A stretch of DNA of 64,000 bases, from NCBI GenBank assembly GCA_025618425.1, contig CM046847.1:6789146-6853145 (forward strand), given 5' to 3'. The notes beneath the pieces were generated by a model. The model saw only the letters and a list, made by a program, of their open reading frames with translations. It was not told the DNA's origin and made no database searches. This document shows, one piece after another, positions 47,324 to 57,361 of this stretch; the first letter of the stretch is position 1; the number at the start of each line of letters is the position of its first letter. The stretch comes from Heliocidaris tuberculata. Its lineage: Eukaryota > Echinodermata > Echinoidea > Camarodonta > Echinometridae. Both the position numbers and the translations under genes were made by a program.

Positions 47324-48254
47324 AGCTACGGTCACAAAGGGTCGTACGAACGATGCGTTCGTACGAATCTCATTGTTCTTACGAATTCCGGAGTTCGTAG
47401 CGATACGTAGATGGTGCATAGATTCTTACGGCCTTCTTACGAAGTTCGCACGAACGCCGTTTAATTCGTAAGAACAACTTAAGACCTTCTTGAGAAACGA
47501 AGTGATTTTCGGTTATACAATGGCCCTAGAGTTCGTACGTTTTTCGTAAGAATGCCTTGAGTTATTCTTTCGTCAGACTTACGGCCATCTTACGATTTTA
47601 GTTGTCGCAAGATTGTCGTACGTGCAACTCACGGCACTCTCAAGTCATTTGTAAGAAGATCTTACGAATTTTCGTATATTTTTTTCGGGTTGCTAAAAGG
47701 CGCTGCCGTGTACTGTCAAAAATTCTGTGAATGTTTGAAAGTTTGATACTTTCAAGATGGCAGTAGTGCCAAGGAGACTACAACTACAGCTGCAGCTGCA
47801 TCTGCAAGTAGAGGAGGAGGAGGAGAAGAAGATCCAGCGGTTGTAGCACCTGCTTACGCCTTACGACCACCTTACGAACGCCTTACAAACGCCAAGAGTC
47901 GTTCGTAACAGCGCCGTACGAATCTCCGTTCGTAACAGCCCACTATGAACAACTTAAGGCGTTCTTACGATCATCGTAAGAATTTAAAGCTTCTAGAATT
48001 GTCTCTCGACCCTACAAAATCTTGCGTGGTCCTTACGATGTTCTTTCGACGCTCGTACGGCTGCCTTATGAAGGGGGGGGGGGGGGAGTTCGTACGACGT
48101 TGAAAAAAAAAAGACCATCGACCAGGCTGCGAACTTACGAACGGTCTACGAATGCTGGTTTCGTACGGCCTTCTTGAGAAAATCTTACAAAATGGTCTAA
48201 AAATCGTTTGTACGGCGTTCGTAGCAGTTCTTAATGGTATTTGTGACCGAGGCT
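47324..48254 (+). mobile_element. TWA-flanked CGTAAG-rich element, copy 1
   Basis: TTA at 47321-47323 and 48255-48257 flank ends AGCTACGGTCACAAA and TTTGTGACCGAGGCT. The 931-bp interior is packed with TCGTACGAA, CTTACGA and CGTAAGAA motifs. No transposase. TTA target duplication fits PIF/Harbinger-type mobilisation (inference). A poly-G run lies at 48066-48079. Confidence 0.82.
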
Positions 48255-48577
48255 TTAGCTGTATAGGCATAGTGTAATATGGTGAAACAGAATTAAAGCC
48301 TCGGTCACAAATACCATTAAGAACTGCTACGAACGCCGTACGAACGATTTTTAGACCATTTCGTAAGATCTTCTCAAGAAGGCCGTACGAAACCACCGTT
48401 CGTAGACTGTTCGTAGACAGTTCATAAGTTCGCAGCCTGGTCGATGGTCTTGTCCAAGATTTTTTTCAACATTGTACGAAACCCCCTCTTCGTAAGGCGG
48501 CCGTACGAACATCGTAAGAACATCGTAAGAACCATGCAAGATTTTGTAGGGTCGAGAGACAATTCTAGAAGCCTTAA

Positions 48578-50028
48578 AGGGTGACTAAATTAGAGAAAAA
48601 AAGGGTGCTGTTTCCATGTATTTTTGCATTCAAATCACGAATCTGGCAATTGATTGTCAAAATTATGTCTCGTTTTGGCGAAAAGGGGGGAAAAGTAGAG
48701 GTTTGGGGACCGTTCCTTAAAACTCGTGAGCTGATTGGCTAATTGACGTCACACCCCCAAGTGACGTATGAAGAGTAAGAGGCACAAGATCTACAGGCTG
48801 CGGCAATGTAACATTGTACACACAATGCGGTATTTGACCCGTCTGTTCAACAGACAATTTATGAAAAAGGGAAATTAATCAATACAGCCTAAGGAGTGAA
48901 TAATCATTATCAATATATTTTCTTTAAGATCAGTGAACACTTTTGCCCAATTATACAGCTCTTGTTTTGTTTTTTTAACTTTTCTTTGAACAATGTTCTC
49001 ATCCAGCTGAGCTTGCCGAACGATAGTTTTGCATTGGTCTTAAACGCGTACACAGCCGTTTTATGCGTCTGTGCAGTGTACTACACATCTTTAGTACGGC
49101 AACTATGTTCCCCCTCGTACTAAGCGACTGGTGAAAGCTTTTGTTTGGTTTGTTTTCACTCTCGCCTTTTTTACTTCGCCTTACATGTACTACGGTAGTA
49201 CTGACTTAGATTTTTGGCTGAATTCTTCGAGTAACTTAGAGAGATGGATAGTGATCGCGAGTCTGATTTGGGGGACCTTTTTTGAGCCAGATACGAACTC
49301 TGATTTATCAGATGATTTATCGATACCGAAAGAGAAGAAGCTCAAGTGCAGTGGCAAGGGGAATTCGACCATTATGTTTGAACCCCTCGCAGAAGACGCG
49401 CCAGGGCATGGTGAAGGGGTCGCGGGGGAAGGGGCCGCGGGTGAAGCTGCTGCAGCTGCTGGAGAAGAAAAGTGATCACTGCAAATTGTACTCCACTCGC
49501 TTGGCCCTTGCCACTCTGCCCGCGTGAGAATACTGTTGCGACCCACAATTTCCGTAGATTTTCATCTTTAGGAAAATGATGTACGTAGGCTTACATCATC
49601 TTTAGGGGTCTTGCTACAGCCCGCAACTATACACCGATTTGGCATTACTGATGAAATAGTGTCCCAAAATCAAAGTTATTGTGAGGAATTAAACACACGA
49701 AAATATGCGATGCAAATGGTCGATGCGGTGAATGTTATGCTCGGCACCGGGCTGGGCCTGCCGGGGCCTGCGGGCGCGCACGGTATATAGGTTGGTGGAA
49801 TATTTTCCCTTACTTCTCGTACGTCACAGATCACGTGATCATGATGTCGCTCGATGGGGTTTTTTTTAGGGGCGGGGCTTATGACTGTGTAAATCAGCAA
49901 AAATGTACTTTTCAAATGATTATGAAATACGACTGAATGCATAAAAAAGTGTGTGATAGATATTTTTTGGCTCCTGATGACTCTTTCCTACGAAAAATGG
50001 GCAATTAATTTTCTAATTTAGTCACCCT
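48578..50028 (+). mobile_element. TTAA-flanked 1.45-kb element with cargo
   Basis: TTAA at 48574-48577 and 50029-50032 flank inverted ends AGGGTGACTAAATTAGAG and ATTTTCTAATTTAGTCACCC. The uninterrupted copy 1 shows the empty site (gaagcTTTAaattcttac, reversed). The interior is less A+T-rich than its surroundings, with CRE-like gacgtcac and an acidic ORF near 49240-49475. PiggyBac-type target. No transposase domain recognised. Confidence 0.8.
49131..49475 (+). CDS. unrecognised ORF inside a TTAA element, possibly frameshifted acidic protein
   Basis: A 114-codon frame has a hydrophobic start (AFVWFVFTLAFFTSPYMYYG) and an acidic, then Gly/Ala/Glu-rich end. A second frame from ATG at 49244 reads MDSDRESDLGDLF and then stops at a T6 run; dropping one T would lead into EPDTNSDLSDDLSIPKEK of the first frame. 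That suggests an acidic protein start now broken, rather than the hydrophobic one. No family is recognised. Confidence 0.3.
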   Translation: MKAFVWFVFTLAFFTSPYMYYGSTDLDFWLNSSSNLERWIVIASLIWGTFFEPDTNSDLSDDLSIPKEKKLKCSGKGNSTIMFEPLAEDAPGHGEGVAGEGAAGEAAAAAGEEK

Positions 50029-50062
50029 TTAAATTCTTACGATGGTCGTAAGAACGCCTTAA

Positions 50063-50560
50063 AGGGAAAGTTCACCCCGAAGATTACTTGAGTTTAAAAA
50101 ATGCAGAAAAAATAAAGAAAAATATTGGCGAAAGTTTGGACAAAATCCGTTAAAGAATAACGGAGTTATGGACTTTTGAAGTTTTGATTTTGTGACGTCA
50201 CATGCGAGCAGCTCCTCCATTATGTAATGTGATAAATATTCCATAAAATACAGTTTTCTCAGAAAATTTAGAATATTTTCATCTGTGCATTTGATATATT
50301 GTCAGAAATGTTATTCAATACTAGATTCTGAAAAGAAACAATATTAATTTATCGTGGAACGTAAAAAAAAATGTGAAAATATGGAATATTTATTACATGA
50401 CCAATGGGCAGCTGCTCGCATGTGACGTCACGAATCCAAAACTTTAAATAGTCATAACTCTTTTATTATTTGACCGATTTTCATCAAACCTTCGCCAATA
50501 TTTTTCTTTATTTTTTCTGCATTTTTTAAACTCTAGTAATCTTTAGGGTGAACTTTCCCT
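50063..50560. mobile_element. TTAA-flanked MITE, AGGGAAAGTTCACCC ends
   Basis: TTAA at 50059-50062 and 50561-50564; the inverted ends extend about 230 bp (acgtcacatgcgagcagctc paired with its complement near 50415-50435). The empty site gaacgccTTAAgttgttcatag exists exactly in copy 1 of the host element, reversed. Same family as 10607-11142 by end sequence. Confidence 0.9.
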
Positions 50561-51180
50561 TTAAGTTGTTCATAGAGGGCTCTTACGGCATTCGTAAGAA
50601 TACCTTACGAACGGAGATTCGTACGGGGCTCTTACGAACAACTCTTGGCGTTTGTAAGGCGTTCGTAAGGTGCTCGTAAGGCGTAGGTACACAATTTGTG
50701 TAATTGCTGAGTTTTAGGGAGTATAAAGCACTACTGCCCTCTTGAAAGTATCAAACTTTCAACATTCACAGAATTTTCGACAGTAGGCCTACACGGCAGC
50801 GCCTTTTTACAACCCGACAAAATATACAAGAATTCGTAAGATCTTCATACAAATGACTTGAGAGTGCCGTGAGTTGCAGGTATGACCATCTTGCGACAAC
50901 AAAAATCGTAAGATGGCCGTAAGTCTGACGAAAGAATAACTCAAGGCATTCTTACGAAAAACGTACGAACTCTAGGGCCATTGGAAAACCGAAGATCACT
51001 TCGTTTCTCAAGAAGGTCTTAAGTTGTTCTTGCGAATTAAACGGCGTTCGTACGAACTTCGTAAGAAGGCCGTAAGAATCTATGCCCCATCTACCAATCT
51101 CCACGAACTCCGGAATTCGTACGAACAGTGAGATTCGTACGAACGCATCGTTCGCACGAACCTTTGTGACCGTAGCATAA

Positions 51181-51634
<454 letters not shown>

Positions 51635-52236
51635 TGATAAGATGAAAAAAAAAATGGTGTTCATCAAATATAGTTCTTTATTATCAGAATTTCTGATTGA
51701 TGAATTCAAGAAATTGGGTATTGCAAGATTATGAGATAGCCCTAGACTATCATGATATCCACTGTAAGCAAGATTGCAGTCAAATTTTCCTCAATACCAC
51801 TCTTCCGCCACATACAGCCGTTCTCGAGTATTGTGTTAGTCCTTTTCCATCCTTTTTCAAAGCTCAGAAAAGCTATTTTAACATTTCTGAAATTTATTAT
51901 AAATAAATTGATTCTCTGCATGTGAGGCACTTTGGTAGTCAATTTGTTGATTTGTTAAGACCCAAATTTTGTTGATCAGATTCGAGTTCTTGATCTTGGC
52001 CCTTTAGGGGTATCCCCGCCATCATTTTTTAAAACTCTGGGTGCCTCTTTTTATTTTTGCAAGCTGTTCCCCCATCATTTGGATGAGAATATTGAATGAT
52101 TGTCTTCTTGTTGAGTTGATCCTGGCCCTTAAAGGCACAAATCTGATAGAATTTCATGCCATGTGAGCAGATTTAAGGTAAAACTTCTTGACCCTTTGTC
52201 CATTGCTTTTGAAGTTCTTCGGTTACTAATATTATA
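51635..52236. other. no recognisable feature
   Basis: Possible interior of a decayed Tc1-like element; no transposase motif could be read. Confidence 0.3.
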
Positions 52237-53583
52237 CAGTGCGTATAAAAAAAAGGACGCACTTTGAAAAATATCCTCCAAAATGATAATGTCACAATAT
52301 CGATACATTTTTTCTTCTATAATTATGGGTGAGGGTCTGATTAATCGGATAAAACTATGGGTATTGACAGTATTTCACGCTAGAGTGAGTCCTAGCTACT
52401 TTTGGAAAACTCGCAAAAATTGGTTTGTGCAAAAATGCCTTAGTCTTGAATTTGATTAACGAGCATATCAGGCATCAACTTCATATTCTCTGTTAACTTG
52501 ATTTGAACAAACGTTTAATCCCTAACCCGACATCTAGCCACACCTCCCCCCCCCCCCCAAGACACTAACTTGACCTCCACACACATTGCAGATTATGTCT
52601 TTTCTGCACACAATTCCATTGTTGTCTGGAGCATGTAGAGAGGATGCAATGCAGTACACGAAGATGTACAAAAAAAAAATTCAAGAAGAGAGAAAGAATA
52701 TCTTTTTTTAAAATATTCAGTTGGGTTCCTTTCTTTGCCCTCATCTCTTCCACCCAGTTGCAGGATGCCTTCATGTCTGTGTGGAAAGGATGTAATGCAT
52801 GTTGATATATTTCACATGTACAGGTTTAATCGATGAAAAGTTAAATAATAAGCTTTATCAATAAATTTGCTTCCTTTTAAACTTCTTATTCATCCTACAA
52901 GACGTTCTTTCTGGGGTCTTGTAAATTCAAAACATATTAGAAATTTAAAGAAGAAAACTTGTAAATGCTAGGGATCTCCTGTTACTGCATCTTTCAAACA
53001 CTCTTCAGGCGAAAATGGGTATTGATGAAAATGATTTGTGCAGGAAAGACACCACCTTGAATGGCGGTGGTAGTAGTGGTGGTGATAGTGAATGTGTGTG
53101 TGTGTGGGGGGGGGGGGGTACATTGGCACTTGGGTGAAGCTGAAAATATCAGTACAACCTGCAATGCTTGTACAAGAACGGAGCTGTCCAGAAACAAAAT
53201 TAGCCCCTGTGTTGGGAGGATCCCACCCCTTTCACCTTTATCACTTTCTGGATACACCTTTGTGGGTGTGCACGGCTAGGCACAGGGTTAAGGATTAATG
53301 TTTGTTCAAATCAATAATTTATATTTAACAAAGAACATGTAGTTAATACATTATATGCACTTTGATGGAATGCAATACTGATGTATTTTTGCGGAAACCA
53401 ATTTTTGCGAGTTTTCCAAAAGTAATCAGTGCTCACTCAGGCGTGAAATATTTTCAATACTCATCATGTCATCCACTTAAACAGACCTCACCTATGCTTT
53501 TATAAGAAAAAAATCATATCGATAGTGTGAAAGTATCATTTTGGAGGATATTTTCAAAGTGTGTCTTTTTTTAATACACATTG
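52237..53583. mobile_element. Tc1/mariner-like non-autonomous element with ~210-bp TIRs
   Basis: TA at 52235-52236 and 53584-53585 flank CAGTGCGTATAAAAAAAAGG and the complement of TTTTTTTAATACACATTG. The arms extend about 210 bp through ggaaaactcgcaaaaattgg. The 930-bp interior has poly-C, GGT and GT repeats and no transposase. Confidence 0.8.
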
Positions 53584-53610
53584 TAGAGAAGTCTCCAGAA
53601 CATTATGTAC

Positions 53611-53830
53611 CACATCTATTCAATTCAATTCAAATTTATTTCACTTTGCAACAAAAAGTACAAGCAATTTGAAATTAACAACAACAACATTACATTCACA
53701 AATTAATAAAAGTTTTAAAAAGGACAATAGAAACAATAGTAACATGGATTAAAATATTTCACATAATTATACTGCAAAAGTGGGTTGCAGCCAGAAAGGA
53801 AAGGCCCTTGTAGGAGGCCGACCCAGGGAA
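53611..53830 (-). mobile_element. LINE 3' tail
   Basis: Minus-strand end gtgaaataaatttgaattga and TTGAAT units. Upstream are GTT repeats and ggcctcctacaagggccttt. Truncated to the 3' UTR. Confidence 0.5.
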
Positions 53831-54182
53831 ATATCTACTCTGGACTGTGGATGACAATAGTTAACAATAGGCAGACACATTCATCAAAACGCATCTCACC
53901 CAATGATCTGTTCTGAATAGTTGGTATTTCAATTAATTACTCCAGAGTAATCCATACAGTTCCTTTCCAGAGTAGCCTTTGATGGGTGTCTTTGGAGTAT
54001 CCGACTTTTCTTCCGGTTTTCAATACTCTGTAACCCATTTCTCTGTGCCACTTTTTTCAAAGAGCCAGATATCTTCATATTTTCTGACGAACATGTGTAG
54101 TAGAACAGTTTTACTGAATCCCTAATGTTAAAAACAATGAGGTGGCCCTCCCGAAGGCCGTAGAACTAGGATTTGAACCTGA
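53831..54182. other. no recognisable feature
   Basis: Nothing supported. Confidence 0.3.
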
Positions 54183-54402
54183 TTAGGTACACAGACGGCT
54201 CCAGATGGGAAATGGTGTTTACCTTTTTAAAAACATGTAAAACATGGATTCCTATGTAAAAGTTAAGACTGAGAACGATGGCATCAACTGATTTTTGATA
54301 AAATGTACCCAAAGTGCCCAGATTTTATGTTTTAGTGGCCTGCCATGGTTTTTATGCATTTTAGAACGAACCTTGTTGCTAAACAAGTTCGTTTGGTGTA
54401 GA
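54183..54402 (-). mobile_element. Penelope-associated 3' repeat, copy next to the GIY-YIG fragment
   Basis: On the minus strand it follows the GIY-YIG fragment and reads acaccaaacgaacttgttta, gggcactttgggtacatttt, ttttacataggaatccatgt and a closing tctggagccgtctgtgtacc. This links the repeat family at 32433 and 38435 to a Penelope-like element. Confidence 0.7.
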
Positions 54403-54416
54403 AAATTAATATTTTC

Positions 54417-54730
54417 TACACGCATATTTTCTTTAAGCGCAGGCAGAGATTGCAGAGCCCACTTGTTCTTAGATTTAGATTGGATTTCTTTTCGATCCTC
54501 CAAGTTAGTGTGAATTCGGTAGTAGATTCCTTTAGGTTCCATACGTATTTGGAAAGTTGAGTTTCGTTTCTGTATTTTTCATGTTTCATGGATTTCACAT
54601 GGCTTCTGTACCTGTCCTTGAAAGTGCCCCCCGCTAGTCCATAGTAGTGCTTTTTCTCATTGCCATGCAGAATCGTAGCTTTATATACGAGGGCTGTTTC
54701 TAGGCATTTTCCTTGTAAGGGACACTCTGA
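54417..54730 (-). pseudogene. Penelope-like GIY-YIG endonuclease fragment (minus copy)
   Basis: It encodes CPLQGKCLETALVYKATI, then HYYGLAGGTFKDRYRSHVKS, then NETQLSKYVWNLK and GLCNLCL. The order matches the C-terminal GIY-YIG nuclease of Penelope-like retroelements (VYKA / YYG / FKDRYRSH / LSKYVWNLK). The reverse transcriptase part is absent. The 3' end is cut after CNLCL compared with the plus copy. Confidence 0.8.
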
Positions 54731-54771
54731 TTTTTGTCGGCAGAAACCATGTGAAATCCATGTGAAAACCA

Positions 54772-55050
54772 TGTGAAATCCATGAAACATGAAAAATACA
54801 GAAACGAAACTCAACTTTCCAAATACGTATGGAACCTAAAGGAATCTAATACCGAATTCACACTAACTTGGAGGATCGAAAAGAAATCCAATCTAAATCT
54901 AAGAAAAAGTGGGCTCTGCAATCTCTGCCTGGAGGAGAAGTACACTATTATCAGTAACAGAGAGGCACTAAACAAAAGGTCGGAGATCATCTCAAAGTGC
55001 AGGCACCGAAAAAGGCCGCCAAGAAAGCCACCCAAGCGTGACACCGACCC
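54772..55050 (+). pseudogene. Penelope-like GIY-YIG endonuclease fragment (plus copy)
   Basis: It begins at HVKSMKHEKYRNETQLSKYV and continues WRIEKKSNLNLRKSGL, then CNLCLEEKYTIIS and RSEIISKCRHRKR, i.e. the C-terminal half of the nuclease and its tail. It is the inverted partner of 54417-54600. The junction holds three short copies of catgtgaaa-type sequence (54748-54785). Confidence 0.8.
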
Positions 55051-55082
55051 ATTGCAGCAAGCAGATGCACAAGCCGAGTCGA

Positions 55083-55093
55083 GTCATATATAT

Positions 55094-55141
<48 letters not shown>
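55083..55141. repeat. (TA)n microsatellite
   Basis: TATA run with one ACATG interruption, in the 3' UTR region of the plus-strand Penelope copy. Confidence 0.95.
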
Positions 55142-55142
<1 letters not shown>

Positions 55143-55560
55143 CCTTTATGAGCCCATATTTACGACATTATTAAGTAAATGGGTCTCAAATATTTTTAAT
55201 GGAAGGTGTAGGTGCCTTCAGTGTATCAGTTGTTATCCTGACTGTCATGAATGGGTTCAGCACATTACACTGCATGTTATAGTATTTTAATCAGTAAAAT
55301 ATAAGATTTTTTTCACGCTTTTCCTATTTTGCCGTGAGATTTTGATTCAGGACTCCCAGATCCTTTTAAGTGCCCCCCAAATAATTGATTTGATAAGTAC
55401 TTTTATCAAAGCACACTTTCAAATATCTTTTGTGTACCTAACTATATTTGGTTGATCAGGTTCAAATCGTAGTTTTATTACTTTAGTATTATGTTTTCTG
55501 TTGGAATCCATGTTTCAAAAAATATAAACATCATTCCCCATCTGGAGCTGTTGGCAAGAT
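55142..55560 (+). mobile_element. Penelope-associated 3' UTR repeat
   Basis: ttttaatggaaggtgtaggt, aggactcccagatcctttta and acactttcaaatatctttt match 35760-36060. The end ggaatccatgtttc...ccatctggagctgt is the same terminus as at 54183. Confidence 0.65.
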
Positions 55561-57236
55561 GTTTCAATGTGCGACTGACCTTCGGAGTTACAACATTTCA
55601 CCAGACGGGAGTTTGCAGGAATTTATGAGGCTTTCAGGGAAAACTTATCAGAAAGAGAGCCTCTAGCAGCCGAAACAATCTGGGAGAATGTTCGAAAATA
55701 ATGGAAAATATGGCAGCAGCCTCATCTGCAACTAGGGGAATTCCGGCAAGAAGTGCATTGGGGATCAGGAGAGAACATATAGCAGCGCTATATAAGATAA
55801 GGCAACAACTTTTGGAGCATCTTAGGGATACCAACGCAAGGCGGAGTCGAGATTTAACAGAATAACAGGACAGAAAATAATCCTTCCCATCACTGCTGAA
55901 GAAAAAATAACTTGTCACTTTCATCTCCAATGTTCACATATTCGATATTATGTGTGACATCAGTAAAAGAATTCATCCATTCACCAAAACTTGCAAATAA
56001 TGTAATTCTTGCCTCTCACCTTCAATAACAATGTACTCGGCCATGCGTAACATCAGGGATGCAAGTAAGGTATCAGTATAAAATTGAGGAGTTCTTCTTC
56101 ATTTTGTAAACATTATGTATTTGTGTCGAGGTAAATAGCCTTGGAATATTAATCCTCTGCATTTGGATTATCTTTATTTTGTAACACACTGTATAACAGT
56201 GTCAATATACTGCTAACAGTTTTACTCTATGAGACACCTTGATGTTATTACATTGATTTGCTTGATAAATACCATGAAAATATCATAATACAGAATAACA
56301 TTTTTTAAAGTTTGATAACAGTGGGCATGCAAATTGAAAGGTGAATTTAATATGGCTTCATATCATTATAGAATCGATACTAAAAGTGCCGATCTAAATG
56401 AAATAAGAAAAGAATACAATTAATGTGTCGGAGTATTAAAATTGTCTTTAATATTCAAACAAGTTTCGTTTGAAATAAAATAAAGCCCAATTACTACACA
56501 TTCATGCTTACACACTTTCGATCACTTTTCTTGAGGGGAGGGGGGGGGGCACTTACGACTTGCTTTTAGACATAATTATAGAGGTTTTAATAGTTCATTC
56601 TGTGTCGCCAATGAAAAAGGTAAGAACATTTTTTTTTCAATTAACGAGTTTCTATGACATACCGATCTACCGATATATTCCATTATCAAACTCGTTAAGA
56701 TTATCATTAACAATCAGCGGGAATAATTACAAATGAATATTAAATGATGCATCTATAGGCTGATTTACCTCCATGGCGATTCATGTTTCTTACACGTCTA
56801 TCATTTTCCTTTCTCAAATATGAAAACATTTCCTTGTTCTTATTTCAAGCTCATGCTTACGATGCGCGGTCTGTTGCATTTTATTGAATTACCCTGTTTC
56901 TGATCTAACCTGTTTCTGATCCAACCTGTTTCTATGCTATTCTATTATAATTATCTCAATTAGGTTTTTACAGTAACATTTATACGGTGCATAAAGTTTT
57001 TGAAGCTGACCCACATTACTATATATTATGTTTCCTACCAAATAAATTCTTTAACATTGATATCTCACTGTATTACATCACTATTTATGTATAATTTTTA
57101 TTGGCGACCTGATAATAAACATATCATGATTTTATGTAATGTTTGATTTGCATCGTTGAAAAATGCAGAAATATAACCAAACTGGAACAGAAAAACTGAA
57201 ACTGAAGATGAGGAAACAATAATACAAAATACACAA
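55561..57236. other. no recognisable gene
   Basis: A plus-strand stretch at 55690-55860 reads SALGIRREHIAALYKIRQQL-like residues but is short and of unknown kind. The rest is A+T-rich with a poly-G run at 56535. Nothing else was supported. Confidence 0.3.
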
Positions 57237-57361
57237 GTATAATAATAATAATAATCAAACATTTTTATATAGCGCATTACACATAAGCAAAATTGCATGT
57301 CTCTATGCACTTTAGGAGAGGAAAGAAAGGAAAGATGCACTGGGTTCATGATTCTGATTAA

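Larger units (their letters stand above)
48297..51177 (-). mobile_element. TWA-flanked CGTAAG-rich element, copy 2 (inverted, with two insertions)
   Basis: Flanked by TAA at 48294-48296 and 51178-51180, it is the reverse complement of copy 1 over its whole length after removal of the inserts at 48578-50028 and 50063-50560. The same terminal sequences AGCCTCGGTCACAAA and TTTGTGACCGTAGC are present. The 39-bp spacer between copies makes a large hairpin. Confidence 0.85.

Noticed and set aside
55634..55930. 98-codon minus-strand ORF
   Set aside because: No motif; the plus strand shows a slightly more protein-like reading but too short to call.
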